NCBI RefSeq assembly: GCF_013155125.1
Contig: NZ_CP053564.1
Span: 2,735,501 to 2,799,500 of the forward strand
Length of the DNA stretch: 64,000 bases
Direction: 5' to 3'
DNA from: Pseudonocardia broussonetiae
GTDB taxonomy: Bacteria; Actinomycetota; Actinomycetes; Mycobacteriales; Pseudonocardiaceae
This document shows positions 45,558 to 55,506 of this stretch, in pieces. Made by a program: the position numbers and the translations under genes. Below the pieces are notes generated by a model. That model was not told the origin of the DNA, ran no database searches, and worked only from the letters and a program-made list of their open reading frames with translations. How positions within the stretch are numbered: position 1 is the stretch's first letter; each line of letters begins with the position of its first letter.

Positions 45558-46373
45558 TCACGTCCAGGGGGAGACGGGACGCGTCACGTCGACGCCGTCG
45601 ATGCTCACGTCGACGTGCTCGGTGAAGAACGAGACGAGCCCGGCGAGCGCCTCCATGCCCGGCAGCGGCGCCGGGTAGCGCCAGGCGATGTCGCGGCCCC
45701 CGATGGCGTCGTAGCGGGCGACGCCCTTGTACGCGCACGCCGTGACGGTGCCGCTGGGCGTCAGCAGGTCGGTGCGGACGTCGCCGGGCGGGAGGTACCA
45801 GCGCACTGGCAGCCACGTCTCGGTGACCAGCAGCGGGCGGCGGCTGTCGGCGAGCACCTGCCCGTCCAGCGCGATCCGGACGTGGCGCGAGGACGGCCGG
45901 GCGTCGACGCGGTGGAACGGGTCGCGGGGGTGGCTGACGACGGGCTCGTCCTCCTCGGTCCAGTCCAGCGCCGCGAAGTCGACGACGACGTAGCCCGCGA
46001 GCGCGGGGTCGGCCGGGCGGAACGCGGCGCCCACCCGCTCGACGCCCCCGAGTCGGATCGTCAGGGGCTCGCCGTCGGAGGTGTGCACGCCGAAGCCGGT
46101 GTCGGGCGTCAGCACCGACCGGCCGTCGGGGCCCAGCGGCTGGGCGCCCGGGCCGTGGCGGGGTCCGTCGCCCCCGGGGACGAGCTCGGCCACGACGTCC
46201 GCGACGGGCACCGCGTACTGCGGCACCACCCGCCCCGGCTCCCACACGAGCAGCGCCTCGGTCGTGTCGAGGGCCGGGGCTCCGTCGACGCTGCCGCGCA
46301 GCCGCACCGGGGTGGGTTCGACCCGCAGGTCGCCGAACGAGGTCGCCACGTGCTCCGCCATCCGAACCGCCAT
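45558..46373 (-). CDS. DUF427-domain protein with two tandem repeats
   Basis: A 271-residue protein with two DUF427 beta-tent units, ~20-130 (VEPTPVRLRGSVDGAPALDTTEALLVWEPGRVVPQYAVP) and ~160-260 (RHVRIALDGQVLADSRRPLLVTETWLPVRWYLPPGDV, with the hallmark CAYKGVARYD and IAWRYPAPLPGMEALAG). These proteins are common in actinobacteria; no reaction is established. ATG at 46373 begins the conserved part. Confidence 0.88.
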   Translation of the reverse strand: MAVRMAEHVATSFGDLRVEPTPVRLRGSVDGAPALDTTEALLVWEPGRVVPQYAVPVADVVAELVPGGDGPRHGPGAQPLGPDGRSVLTPDTGFGVHTSDGEPLTIRLGGVERVGAAFRPADPALAGYVVVDFAALDWTEEDEPVVSHPRDPFHRVDARPSSRHVRIALDGQVLADSRRPLLVTETWLPVRWYLPPGDVRTDLLTPSGTVTACAYKGVARYDAIGGRDIAWRYPAPLPGMEALAGLVSFFTEHVDVSIDGVDVTRPVSPWT

Positions 46374-46404
46374 GGGGACGACTGTCCTCCGCCGCGCAAC
46401 CCCC

Positions 46405-46478
46405 GGCTCGCACACAGCTCCGGGGGGTCGCACACAGGCCCGGCCCTGTGTGCGAGCCCCGCGGCCTGTGTGCGAGCC
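46405..46478. terminator. Nested palindromes with four CGCACACAG words
   Basis: The outer arms 46405-46417 and 46466-46478 pair over 13 bp, and the inner arms 46428-46438 and 46445-46455 over 11 bp. They lie between the divergent DUF427 and Nudix genes, so a terminator role is not obvious; the right edge is 19 nt before the Nudix -10. Confidence 0.6.
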
Positions 46479-46510
46479 CGGGTGCGGGGCCCCGGGTAGG
46501 GTCGCCGCCC

Positions 46511-46975
46511 GTGGGGTTCCGGGTCGTGCCTGCCGCGTACGTGCTGCTGATCGACGGCGACGGGCGCGTCCTGCTGCAGCTGCGCCAGGGCACCGGCTAC
46601 CGCGACGGCTACTGGGCCGCCGCGGCCGCGGGGCACGTGGAGGCCGACGAGCCGGTGTTCGCGGCGGCGTGCCGGGAGGCCGTCGAGGAGCTGGGGATCG
46701 TCGTCGAGCAGCGCGACCTCGTCCCCCTGACGACCATGCACCGCACGCACGCCAACGGCCTGGAGATCGACGAGCGCGTCGACTTCTTCTTCTCCTGCCG
46801 CCGCTGGACCGGCGAGCCGCGCACGATGGAGCCCGAGCGGAGCGCCGGGCTGGGCTGGTACCCGCTCGACGCGCTGCCCGAGCCTGTCGTCCCGCACGAA
46901 CGGTTCGTGCTCGACGGCCTGCGTCGCGGCGACCTGCCGGTGATCACCGCCTTCGGCTTCGCGCCCCAGCGCTGA
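46511..46975 (+). CDS. Nudix hydrolase
   Basis: A 154-residue pyrophosphohydrolase. The Nudix box GHVEADEPVFAAACREAVEELGI is complete (G-x5-E-x7-R-E-x2-E-E-x-G), so metal binding should be intact. The start MGFRVVPAAYVLLIDGDGRVLLQLR is typical of the small nucleotide-cleaning group; the ending GLGWYPLDALPEPVVPHER fits. GTG at 46511 is 8 nt behind TAGGGT. The substrate is unknown. Confidence 0.92.
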   Translation: MGFRVVPAAYVLLIDGDGRVLLQLRQGTGYRDGYWAAAAAGHVEADEPVFAAACREAVEELGIVVEQRDLVPLTTMHRTHANGLEIDERVDFFFSCRRWTGEPRTMEPERSAGLGWYPLDALPEPVVPHERFVLDGLRRGDLPVITAFGFAPQR

Positions 46976-47028
46976 TCACCGCCCGCCGCGCCGCCGCGGT
47001 GGCCGTCGACGGCGTGGTCCGCCGAGCG

Positions 47029-48609
47029 TCAGACCACCTGCCGCTCCTTGCCCTCCCAGTACGGCTTGCGCAGGTCCTTCTTGAGGATCTTGCCCGTGGG
47101 GTTGCGGGGGAGCTCGTCGAGCACGTCCACCGACTTGGGGCACTTGAAGGCCGCCAGGTGCTCGCGGCACCAGGCCAGCAGCGCGGCCTCGTCGATCCCG
47201 GCGCCGGGGGCCGCCACGACGACGGCCTTGGGCACCTCGCCCCACCGCTCGTCGGGCACCCCGATCACGGCGACGTCGGCGACGCTCGGGTGCTCGGCCA
47301 GCACGCGCTCGATCTCGGCCGGGTAGATGTTCTCCCCGCCGCTGATGATCATGTCCTTGATGCGGTCGGTGACGTAGACGTAGCCGTCGGCGTCCATGTG
47401 CCCGCCGTCGCCCGAGCGCAGCCAGCCGTCCTCGGTGATCGCGGCCGCCGTGGCCTCGGGCTTGCCCCAGTAGCCGCCCATGACCTGCGCCGAGCGCACC
47501 CAGATCTCGCCGGGCTCCCCGGTGGCGACGGGGTCGCCGGTGGCCGGGTCGCGGATCTCGATCTCGACCCCGTGGATCGGCGTGCCCGCGGAGATCAGGC
47601 GGTGCTCGACGGCCGGGTCGGTGTGGTCCTCCGGGCCCAGCGAGCTGACGACGCCGCACTGCTCGGTCATGCCGTAGACCTGGTGCATCACGTCCGGGAA
47701 CAGCTTCAGGCAGCCGCGCATGACGGGCAGCGGCATCGGCGACGCGCCGTAGGACAGGGCCTTCACCGACGAGAAGTCGCGGTCGGCGACGCCGGGCACC
47801 TGCAGCATCGCGGCCATCAGCGCCGGGACGTAGAACGTGTGCGTGATCCGCTCGCGCTCCAGCATCTCCAGCGCGGCGGCCGGGTCGGGCATCCGCATCA
47901 TGAACGAGTGCGCGCCCGACGCGATCGCGAGCAGCACGTAGCTCGTGCCGCCGACGTGGAACAGCGGCATGGCGACCTGCACGCGCGAGTCGGCGTCGAC
48001 GTCGAAGTCGGCCATGACGTTCGTGGCGTGCGCGAGCATCCCGGCGTGGGTGAGCATCGCGCCCTTGGGGAAGCCGGTGGTGCCCGAGGTGTAGAGCTGC
48101 ACGAAGCAGTCGCCGGGCGCCGACGGGTGCACGTCGTGGTCGGGCTCGTGCGCGCCGATCCAGGCCTCGTACTCGTCGGCGTCGCCGCCCACGTGGACGA
48201 TCTGCTCGATCGCGGGCAGCTTGTCGCGCACCTGCGCCACGGCCGCGGCGAACTCCGGGCCGACGAACAGGATCCGCGCCTGCGAGTCGTTGACGACGTA
48301 CACGATCTCGGGCGGCGCGAGCCGGAAGTTGACGACGGCGTTGGCCGTGCCGACCTGCGCGCAGGCCAGCGTCATCTCGACGCAGGAGGGGTGGTTGAGG
48401 TCGAGCACGGCCACCCGGTCGCCCGGCCGCAGCCCGGCGGCCCGCTGCGCGGCCGCGTTCTGGCGCACCCGGCGGGCGAACTCGGCCCAGGTGCGGGTGG
48501 TGCCCGCGAAGGTGACGGCGGGCGCGTCGGGCCGCTCGGCCTCCCAGTGGCCCAGGATGGCGGTGAAGTCGGCGGCCGCGGTGGAGAGATCGAGGGTCGA
48601 GCCGGTCAT
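47029..48609 (-). CDS. AMP-dependent acyl-CoA synthetase (FadD-like)
   Basis: A 526-residue ANL-superfamily ligase that activates a carboxylic acid to its CoA thioester. P-loop FVQLYTSGTTGFPKGAMLTH, A5 motif VYGMTEQCG, A7 LRSGDGGHMDADGYVYVTDRIKDMIISGGENIYP and A10 PRNPTGKILKKDLRKPY with the catalytic Lys are all intact. The ATG has the strong ribosome site GGGAGGA. It is divergent from an HSL-type esterase, so the pair may handle one substrate. Confidence 0.94.
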   Translation of the reverse strand: MTGSTLDLSTAAADFTAILGHWEAERPDAPAVTFAGTTRTWAEFARRVRQNAAAQRAAGLRPGDRVAVLDLNHPSCVEMTLACAQVGTANAVVNFRLAPPEIVYVVNDSQARILFVGPEFAAAVAQVRDKLPAIEQIVHVGGDADEYEAWIGAHEPDHDVHPSAPGDCFVQLYTSGTTGFPKGAMLTHAGMLAHATNVMADFDVDADSRVQVAMPLFHVGGTSYVLLAIASGAHSFMMRMPDPAAALEMLERERITHTFYVPALMAAMLQVPGVADRDFSSVKALSYGASPMPLPVMRGCLKLFPDVMHQVYGMTEQCGVVSSLGPEDHTDPAVEHRLISAGTPIHGVEIEIRDPATGDPVATGEPGEIWVRSAQVMGGYWGKPEATAAAITEDGWLRSGDGGHMDADGYVYVTDRIKDMIISGGENIYPAEIERVLAEHPSVADVAVIGVPDERWGEVPKAVVVAAPGAGIDEAALLAWCREHLAAFKCPKSVDVLDELPRNPTGKILKKDLRKPYWEGKERQVV

Positions 48610-48740
48610 GCGTTCCTCCCTGTGGCGCACGGCACATGCGCGAGCCGACGATAGCGATTCGGACAACCGGGGAGAAGGCGTTGACGGGACGGCCACGACG
48701 GTGTTGCGTCCGATCCACATCCACGAACCGGAGGAGAGCG

Positions 48741-49670
48741 ATGACGCTCGACGCACAGGCCAGGGGGCTCCTCGACGCCATGGCGGCGCAGGGGGCCAAG
48801 GACTTCGCCGAGATGACCGTGCCGGAGGCGCGGGAGATGGGCATGGCCTTCATCGACCTGCAGGGCGAGCCCGAGGTCGCCGAGGTGACCGACACCGTCG
48901 TACCCGGCCCCGCGGGCGAGATCCCGGTCCGGGTCTACCGGACCGCGGGCGACGGCCCCAAGCCCGTGATCCTCTACTTCCACGGCGGCGGGTGGGTGAT
49001 CGGCTCGATCGAGGTGGCCGACAAGCCGTGCCGCCTGCTGGCGACCATCGTCGACGCCGTCGTCGTGTCCGTCGGCTACCGCAAGGCGCCCGAGGACGTC
49101 TACCCGGCGGCACCCGACGACTGCTACGCCGCGACGGCGTGGGTGGCCGAGCACGCGTCCGAGCTGGGCGTCGACGCCACCCGGCTCGTGGTGGCCGGCG
49201 ACAGCGCGGGCGGCAACCTGGCCGCGGCCGTCACGCTGATGGCGCGCGACCGCGGCGGCCCCGCGATCGCCCACCAGCTGCTCATCTACCCGGCCGTCGA
49301 CGCGGGCGGCGAGTACGTCTCGCGGGTGGAGAACGGCGAGGGCTACCTGCTCACGAAGAGCGCGATGGACTGGTTCTACAGCCACTACCTCTCCAGCCCG
49401 ACGCTGGTGGAGGACCCCTACGTGTCGCCGCTGCGGGCCGCGAGCCACGCCGACCTGCCGCCGGCCACGGTGATCACCGCCGGGTTCGACCCGCTGCGCG
49501 ACGAGGGCGACGCCTACGCCGCCGCCCTGTCCGGGGCGGGCGTGCCGGTGACGCACCTGCAGAACCCGTCGATGATCCACGGCTTCTGGTGGCTGGCCGG
49601 CGCGATCGGGCACACGCGCGGGTCCTACGAGGAGGCGGGGGCCGCCGTCCGGGCCGCGCTCGCGGTCTGA
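48741..49670 (+). CDS. HSL-family alpha/beta hydrolase (esterase/lipase)
   Basis: A 309-residue esterase of the hormone-sensitive-lipase group. The oxyanion motif is YFHGGGWVIGS, the nucleophile GDSAGGNLAAAV, the acid FDPLRDEGDAYA and the His SMIHGFWWLAG, so the triad is complete. The ATG follows GGAGGAGA. It lies divergent from the FadD-like ligase; in mycobacteria similar Lip proteins release fatty acids for activation, a plausible link here. Confidence 0.94.
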   Translation: MTLDAQARGLLDAMAAQGAKDFAEMTVPEAREMGMAFIDLQGEPEVAEVTDTVVPGPAGEIPVRVYRTAGDGPKPVILYFHGGGWVIGSIEVADKPCRLLATIVDAVVVSVGYRKAPEDVYPAAPDDCYAATAWVAEHASELGVDATRLVVAGDSAGGNLAAAVTLMARDRGGPAIAHQLLIYPAVDAGGEYVSRVENGEGYLLTKSAMDWFYSHYLSSPTLVEDPYVSPLRAASHADLPPATVITAGFDPLRDEGDAYAAALSGAGVPVTHLQNPSMIHGFWWLAGAIGHTRGSYEEAGAAVRAALAV

Positions 49671-49719
49671 CCCGGGCGTCCGGGACCCCGCCCGGGGGCG
49701 GTGCGGCAGGATCGGGCCG

Positions 49720-50634
49720 GTGACGGCAGCGCGGGGCGACGACGGCAGCGGGCGGATCACCGTGCAGCGGCTCACGAAGCGGTTCGGGCCGGTGAGCGCG
49801 GTGGAGGACCTGAGCTTCGCCGTCGAGCGCGGCACCGTCACCGGCTTCCTGGGCCCCAACGGGTCCGGGAAGACGACGACGCTGCGGATGCTGCTCGGGC
49901 TCGTCGCGCCGACGTCCGGTGAGGCGCGGATCAACGCCCTGCGCTTCGGGGAGCTGCCGCACCCGGCGCGGGTCGTCGGCGCCGTGCTGGAGGCGCAGGG
50001 CTTCCACCCGGCGCGCACGCCGCGGGCGCACCTCGCGGCGTGCGCGGCGGCGATCCGCGTGCCCGACGCCGCGGTCGGGCACGTGCTGCGCGCGGTCGGA
50101 CTCGACACCGCGGCCAACCGGCCCGTCGGCGGCTTCTCCCTGGGCATGAAGCAGCGCCTGTCGCTGGCCACCGCGCTGCTGGGCGACCCGCAGGTCCTCG
50201 TGCTCGACGAGCCGGCCAACGGGCTCGACCCGGAGGGCATCGCCTGGCTGCGCGCGTTCGTCCGCGGCTTCGCCGGGCAGGGGCGCACGGTGCTGGTGTC
50301 GAGCCACGCGCTCGCGGAGGTCGAGCAGACCGTCGACCACGTCGTCGTCATCAACCGGGGGCACTGCGTGCACCAGGGCCCGCTGGCGCGGCTGCGGGGG
50401 CGCCCGCGGGTGCTCGTCGCCACGCCCGACCCGGCGCGCCTGGCCGAGGCGCTCGCGAAGGCCGGGATGCCCGAGGTCGAGGCGCGGCGCGACGGGCGCC
50501 TGGCCGTCACCGGTGCCGACCCGGCCCGCGTCGGCGACGTCGCGCTGGCCGCGGGCGTCGCTCTGCACGGCCTGGAGGCCGAGCGCGTCGACCTCGAACA
50601 GCTCTACTTCGGACTGACGGCGGGTGCCCGGTGA
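49720..50634 (+). CDS. ABC transporter ATP-binding protein (ABC-2 / drug-export type)
   Basis: A 304-residue ATPase of the DrrA/CcmA type. Walker A is GPNGSGKTTTL, the signature GGFSLGMKQRLSLATALL, Walker B LVLDEPANGLDPEG and the H-loop VSSHALAEVE. The C-terminal ~90 residues are a variable domain. GTG at 49720 is 7 nt behind CAGGAT, a weaker leaderless pattern. The stop overlaps the permease start (GTGA). Efflux is inferred from family resemblance; the cargo is unknown. Confidence 0.93.
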   Translation: MTAARGDDGSGRITVQRLTKRFGPVSAVEDLSFAVERGTVTGFLGPNGSGKTTTLRMLLGLVAPTSGEARINALRFGELPHPARVVGAVLEAQGFHPARTPRAHLAACAAAIRVPDAAVGHVLRAVGLDTAANRPVGGFSLGMKQRLSLATALLGDPQVLVLDEPANGLDPEGIAWLRAFVRGFAGQGRTVLVSSHALAEVEQTVDHVVVINRGHCVHQGPLARLRGRPRVLVATPDPARLAEALAKAGMPEVEARRDGRLAVTGADPARVGDVALAAGVALHGLEAERVDLEQLYFGLTAGAR

Positions 50635-51461
50635 TCGCCGCGCTGGTGCGCAGCGAGCTGCGCAAGACGCTGTCGACGAAGCTGTGGTGGGGGTTGCTGG
50701 TCCCGGTCGCCCTGCTGACGCTGCTGGTCAACCTGTTCGGCGGCGTCTTCACGCTCGCGCTCGGCGGGGGCTCCGACGCGGAGGACACCCTGCCGCTGCT
50801 GCTCGCCTCGCTGGCCTACTCGCTCGCGCTGACGGCCACCTTCGCCGGCGTGCACGGCGCGGTCTCGGCGGCGGGGGAGTTCCGGCACCGCACGATCACC
50901 ACGACCTACCTCACGGCCCCGGGCCGGGGCGGGGTGCTCGCGGCGAAGGTGCTGGTGGCGGCCGCGGTCGGCGCCGTCTACGCGCTGGTGGCGTCGGCGG
51001 TCGGCGTCGCGGGCGGGCTGGCGGGGCAGGAGAGCGCGCAGGTCCCCGAGCCGGGCGCGCTGCTCGCCGTGGTCGGGATCGGCGCGGCCGTGTGCGCGCT
51101 GTGGGGCGCGTTCGGCGTCGCGCTGGGCACGGTGCTGAGCAACCAGGTCACCGTGCTCGTGCTGCTGCTGGTGTACGTGCTGCTCGGCGAGCCGCTGCTG
51201 TCGCTGCTGCTCACCGCGAACGACTCGGCGTCGGTCGCGGCGCTCAGCGCGTGGCTGCCGGTGAACGCGGGCGAGGTGGCGGTCTACGACGTGCCGGCGC
51301 GGGTGCTGGGCGGGCCGGAGAGCGCGTCGGACCTGCTGGGCCTCGCCGCCGGGGTGGCCGCACCGCCGCCGTGGTGGGGGGCGCTGCTGGTGCTGGGCGG
51401 GTGGACGGCGGTGGGGGCCGCGCTGGCCGGGTGGGTGGGCGGGCGGCGGGACGTGACGTGA
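50631..51461 (+). CDS. ABC-2 family transporter permease
   Basis: A 276-residue permease with six predicted helices, starting MIAALVRSELRKTLSTKLWWGLLVPVAL, the usual cytosolic lead-in of ABC-2 permeases, with GEFRHRTITTTYLTAPGR as the coupling region. It forms a two-gene exporter with the upstream ATPase, coupled by GTGA. The perfect hairpin at 51475 follows directly. The transported compound is unknown. Confidence 0.88.
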   Translation: MIAALVRSELRKTLSTKLWWGLLVPVALLTLLVNLFGGVFTLALGGGSDAEDTLPLLLASLAYSLALTATFAGVHGAVSAAGEFRHRTITTTYLTAPGRGGVLAAKVLVAAAVGAVYALVASAVGVAGGLAGQESAQVPEPGALLAVVGIGAAVCALWGAFGVALGTVLSNQVTVLVLLLVYVLLGEPLLSLLLTANDSASVAALSAWLPVNAGEVAVYDVPARVLGGPESASDLLGLAAGVAAPPPWWGALLVLGGWTAVGAALAGWVGGRRDVT

Positions 51462-51474
51462 CGCTCGACGTGAC

Positions 51475-51529
51475 TTGCAGGAAAGCCACGTTCATGCAGC
51501 TCCGTTGCATGAACGTGGCTTTCCTGCAA
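51475..51529. terminator. Perfect 24-bp hairpin after the ABC-2 operon
   Basis: The arms 51475-51498 and 51506-51529 are exact complements with the 7-nt loop GCTCCGT. The stem is unusually long for a terminator and begins 13 nt after the permease stop. No T-run follows. Confidence 0.75.
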
Positions 51530-51545
51530 CCGGGTGCGCGGCGGA

Positions 51546-54500
51546 ATGCCACCGCCCGTCCCGGCGCTGTTCCCTGACGTGCCCGACTCCCCACCACCCG
51601 GCTCCCCACCACCCGGATGGATCCGCCGCCTCGTCGGCGCGTGCCTGCGCCACCGCGGCGTCGCGATCGGCGCGCTCGTGGCGTCCGCGCTCGGCGTCAG
51701 CCTCGAGGCCGTCGGCCCGCTGCTGACGCGCGTGGCCGTCGACGACGCCGTGGCCGGCTCCACCGCCGTCCTCGGCCCGGTCGTCGCGGCGATCGGCGCG
51801 CTCGCGCTCGTCCGGTTCGGGGCGTCGTTCCTGCGGCGCTTCCTGGCCGGGCGCCTCGCGCTCGACGTCCAGCACGACCTGCGCCGCCAGGTGTTCGCGT
51901 CGGTCCAGCGCCTCGACGGCCACCGGCAGGACGCCCTGCGCACCGGCCAGGTGGTGTCGCGCTCGATCACCGACCTGCAGCTCGTCCAGTCGCTGCTGTC
52001 GATGGTGCCGCTCGCGCTGGGCTCGGTGGTGCTCGTCGTCGCCTCGGTGGCGGCGATGCTGTGGCTCTCGCCGCTGCTGACGCTCGTCGCGCTGGTGCTG
52101 CTGCCGCTCGCCGGGTTCGTCACCGCGCGGTCGCGGGCGTCGCTGTTCCCGGCGACGTGGTCGGCGCAGCAGCGGGCGGCCGACGTCGCGCAGCAGGTGG
52201 AGGAGACCGTCACCGGCGTCCGGGTCGTCAAGGGGTTCGGGCAGGAGGCGCGCGAGGTCGGGACGCTGGAGGGCCGCGCCCGCACGCTCTACGCCGAGCG
52301 GATGCGCGCCGCCCGCCTCACCGCGCGGCTCAACCCGACGCTGCTCGCGCTGCCCACGCTCGGCCAGGTCGGCGTCATCGGCCTCGGCGGGTACCTCGCG
52401 CTCACCGGCTCGATCACGCTGGGCACGTTCCTCGCCTTCACGACCTACGTCGCCGGGCTCGTCGGCCCCGCGCGGCTGCTCGGCTCGCTCGTCGTGTCGG
52501 CGCAGCTCGCGCGAGCGGGCGTCGAGCGGGTGTACGACCTCGTCGACTCCCAGCCCGACGTCGTCGACCCGCCCGTCCCGGCGCAGCTGCCCGAGGGGCC
52601 GCTGTCGGTCGAGCTCGACGGCGTCCGGTTCGGCTACTCGCGCAAGGAGCCCGTCCTCGACGGGGTGTCGCTGACGGTCGCGCCGGGGGAGACGCTCGCG
52701 CTGGTCGGCACGGCCGGGTCCGGCAAGTCGACGGTCGCACTGCTGCTGCCGCGGTTCTACGACCCGCAGGACGGGGAGCTGCGCCTGGGCGGCGTCCCGC
52801 TGCCCGACCTGCGCCTGGTCGACCTGCGCCGCGAGCTCGGGGTGGTGTTCGAGGAGGCGTTCCTGTTCTCCGACACCGTCCGCGCCAACATCGCCTACGG
52901 CAGCCCGGACGCCTCCGACGCCGAGGTGCGCGCCGCCGCCCGCGCCGCCCAGGTCGACGAGTTCGTCGACCGCCTCCCCGACGGCTACGACACGATGGTC
53001 GGCGAGCGCGGCCTGACGCTCTCGGGCGGGCAGCGCCAGCGCATCGCCCTGGCCCGCGCGGTGCTCACCGACCCCCGGGTCCTGGTGCTCGACGACGCCA
53101 CCTCGGCCGTCGACAGCGCCACCGAGGCCGCCATCCACGACACCCTCCGCACGCTCACGGCGGGGCGCACGACGCTGCTCGTCGCGCACCGCCGCTCCAC
53201 GCTCGCGCTCGCCGACCGGGTGGCCGTGCTCGACGCCGGGAAGCTCGTCGACGTCGGCACCGAGGCGGAGCTGACGGCGCGCTGCCCGCTGTTCCGCGAG
53301 CTGCTCGCCGTCGAGGACGCGCCGTCGCCCGCCGCCACCACGGCCGGGCCCGGCGGCGTCACCCCCGAGCTGTGGCCCGAGCCCGCGGCCGCCACGGCGT
53401 CGGACGGGGCGCTGCGCGCGGCCGCGGCGTCGGCGGGCACCGGGACGGGTCGGGCGTCGGGCGTCGGGGGGCCGTCGGCGATGGCCGGGGCGCTGCCCAT
53501 GACGCCCGCGCTCGCCGCGGCCGTCGACGCGCTCCCGCCCGCCCGCGAGACCCCCCGCCTGGGCGACGAGGAGCCCACCGCCCCCGACCCCGGCTTCCGG
53601 CTCGTCAAGCTGCTGCGGCCGGTGCGCTGGCTGCTCGCGCTGACGATCGTGCTGGTGTCGCTCGACGCGCTCACCACGCTCGCCTTCCCGACCGTCGCCC
53701 GGCTCGCCGTCGACGGCGGCATCACCGCCGGCTCGCCCAGCACGCTGCTCACCGCCACGCTGCTCGGGCTGGGCGTCGTCGCGCTGGGGTGGTTCGTCGT
53801 CGCCGCGCAGACCGTCGTCACGTCGCGGGCCGGGGAGAGCCTGCTCTACCTGCTGCGCGTGCGCAGCTACGCCCATCTGCAGCGGCTCGGGCTCGACTAC
53901 TACGAGCGCGAGCTGTCCGGCCGGATCATGACGCGGATGACGACCGACGTCGACGCGCTCTCGACGTTCCTGCAGACCGGGCTCGCGCAGGCCGTCGTCA
54001 GCCTGCTCACCGTCGTCGGGGTGGCGGTGGCGCTGCTGGTCACCGACGCGTCGCTGGCGCTCGTCGCACTGGCGGTGCTGCCGGTGCTGGTCGTGGCCAC
54101 CGTGGTGTTCCGGCGGCTGTCGTCGCGGGCGTACGCGGAGGCGCGGGAGAAGGTCGGCGCCGTCAACGCCGACATGCAGGAGAACGTCTCCGGCGTCCGG
54201 ATCGCGCAGGCCTACGTCCGCGAGGAGCGCAGCGCCGCCGCCTTCTCCGACCGCAGCGACGCCTACCGCCGCAGCCGCATGCGGGCCCAGCGCTACATCG
54301 CGACGTACTTCCCGTTCGTCGCGCTGCTCTCGGACGTCTCGCAGGTGGCGGTGCTCGGCGTCGGCGCAGCCCGGGTCGCGGCCGGCGACCTCACCCCCGG
54401 CGTGCTCACCGCGTTCCTGCTCTACCTCGGCCTGTTCTTCTCCCCGGTGCAGCAGCTCTCGCAGGTGTTCGACGCCTACCAGCAGGCGCGCGTCGGCCTC

Positions 54501-55325
54501 AGCCGGATCTCCGACCTGCTGCGCACGCCCACCTCCGTGCAGCCCGTGCCCGACGGCGAGCCCACCCCGGTGCCCGATCGGCTGCGCGGCGAGGTCGAGC
54601 TGCGCGAGGTCTGCTTCGCCTACCCCGGCGCACCCGGCCCGGCCCTGGACCACGTGTCGCTGCGGGTCGCCCCGGGGGAGACGGTGGCGCTGGTCGGGGC
54701 GACCGGCGCGGGGAAGTCGACGCTGGTGAAGCTGCTCGCGCGGTTCTACGACGCCGGGTCGGGGGCCGTCCTCGTCGACGGGGTCGACGTGCGGCGCTTC
54801 GCCCTCGCCGACTACCGGCACCGGCTGGGGATCGTCCCGCAGGAGCCGCACCTGTTCACCGGCGACGTGGCCGCCAACATCGCCTACGGCCGCCCCTCGG
54901 CGACGCCCGCCGAGATCGAGGCGGCGGCCCGCGCGGTCGGGGCGCTCGACCTCGTCCGCACGCTGCCCGGCGGGTTCCGGCACCCGGTCGGCGAGCGCGG
55001 GCAGGGCCTGTCGGCGGGGCAGCGCCAGCTCATCGCGCTGGCCCGGGCCGAGCTGGTCGACCCCGACATCCTGCTGTTCGACGAGGCCACCGCCGCGCTC
55101 GATCCCGCCACCGAGGCCGCGGTCCTCGCGGCGGGCGATCGCGTGGTCTCCCGCCGCACCGCCTTCGTGGTCGCCCACCGCCTCGCCACGGCCGCCCGGT
55201 CGGACCGGATCGTGGTGCTGGAGGGGGGCCGGATCGTGGAGGAGGGCCCGCACGCGGTGCTGGTGGCGGCCGGCGGCCCCTACGCCCGGCTGTGGAGGGC
55301 GGGGGAGCTGGAGCCGGCAGCCTGA
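51546..55325 (+). CDS. Fused ABC exporter, TMD-NBD-TMD-NBD (Rv0194-like)
   Basis: A 1259-residue full-length ABC exporter. Half one: membrane domain ~25-320, Walker [10 protein letters not shown] (~387), [14 protein letters not shown] and Walker [12 protein letters not shown], where Asp replaces the catalytic Glu. A Pro/Ala-rich linker (~590-670) joins half two: membrane domain, Walker [10 protein letters not shown] (~1051), a variant signature LSAGQRQ, and Walker [12 protein letters not shown] with Glu present. One nucleotide site is thus canonical and one degenerate. The layout matches mycobacterial Rv0194, a multidrug exporter. ATG at 51546 is chosen; GTG at 51534 or 51579 are alternatives. 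Confidence 0.92.
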   Translation: MPPPVPALFPDVPDSPPPGSPPPGWIRRLVGACLRHRGVAIGALVASALGVSLEAVGPLLTRVAVDDAVAGSTAVLGPVVAAIGALALVRFGASFLRRFLAGRLALDVQHDLRRQVFASVQRLDGHRQDALRTGQVVSRSITDLQLVQSLLSMVPLALGSVVLVVASVAAMLWLSPLLTLVALVLLPLAGFVTARSRASLFPATWSAQQRAADVAQQVEETVTGVRVVKGFGQEAREVGTLEGRARTLYAERMRAARLTARLNPTLLALPTLGQVGVIGLGGYLALTGSITLGTFLAFTTYVAGLVGPARLLGSLVVSAQLARAGVERVYDLVDSQPDVVDPPVPAQLPEGPLSVELDGVRFGYSRKEPVLDGVSLTVAPGETLALVGTAGSGKSTVALLLPRFYDPQDGELRLGGVPLPDLRLVDLRRELGVVFEEAFLFSDTVRANIAYGSPDASDAEVRAAARAAQVDEFVDRLPDGYDTMVGERGLTLSGGQRQRIALARAVLTDPRVLVLDDATSAVDSATEAAIHDTLRTLTAGRTTLLVAHRRSTLALADRVAVLDAGKLVDVGTEAELTARCPLFRELLAVEDAPSPAATTAGPGGVTPELWPEPAAATASDGALRAAAASAGTGTGRASGVGGPSAMAGALPMTPALAAAVDALPPARETPRLGDEEPTAPDPGFRLVKLLRPVRWLLALTIVLVSLDALTTLAFPTVARLAVDGGITAGSPSTLLTATLLGLGVVALGWFVVAAQTVVTSRAGESLLYLLRVRSYAHLQRLGLDYYERELSGRIMTRMTTDVDALSTFLQTGLAQAVVSLLTVVGVAVALLVTDASLALVALAVLPVLVVATVVFRRLSSRAYAEAREKVGAVNADMQENVSGVRIAQAYVREERSAAAFSDRSDAYRRSRMRAQRYIATYFPFVALLSDVSQVAVLGVGAARVAAGDLTPGVLTAFLLYLGLFFSPVQQLSQVFDAYQQARVGLSRISDLLRTPTSVQPVPDGEPTPVPDRLRGEVELREVCFAYPGAPGPALDHVSLRVAPGETVALVGATGAGKSTLVKLLARFYDAGSGAVLVDGVDVRRFALADYRHRLGIVPQEPHLFTGDVAANIAYGRPSATPAEIEAAARAVGALDLVRTLPGGFRHPVGERGQGLSAGQRQLIALARAELVDPDILLFDEATAALDPATEAAVLAAGDRVVSRRTAFVVAHRLATAARSDRIVVLEGGRIVEEGPHAVLVAAGGPYARLWRAGELEPAA

Positions 55326-55332
55326 CCCCCGC

Positions 55333-55439
55333 CGAGTCCGCCGCTGCCCGGCGAGTTTGCCGCTCAAGCCCCGCGAGTTCGCCGCCGCCGCCCGGCGAGT
55401 TCGCCGCTGAAGCCCCGCGAGTTTGCCGCTGAAGCCCCG
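55333..55439. repeat. 22-bp tandem repeat, four full units plus a partial one
   Basis: The units at 55352-55373, 55374-55395, 55396-55417 and 55418-55439 share the pattern CGAGTTYGCCGCTGAAGCCC plus CG; a 19-bp partial unit precedes at 55333. It starts 8 nt after the exporter stop. Confidence 0.85.
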
Positions 55440-55506
55440 CGAGTCGGGCTCTCGTTGCGACCGTGTCGGGCTCTCGTTGCGGGTGGTGCCGGCAGAGCTC
55501 GCGATC

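Noticed and set aside
55333..55439. Possible CRISPR array
   Set aside because: The 22-bp units are head-to-tail without spacers and no cas gene is present.
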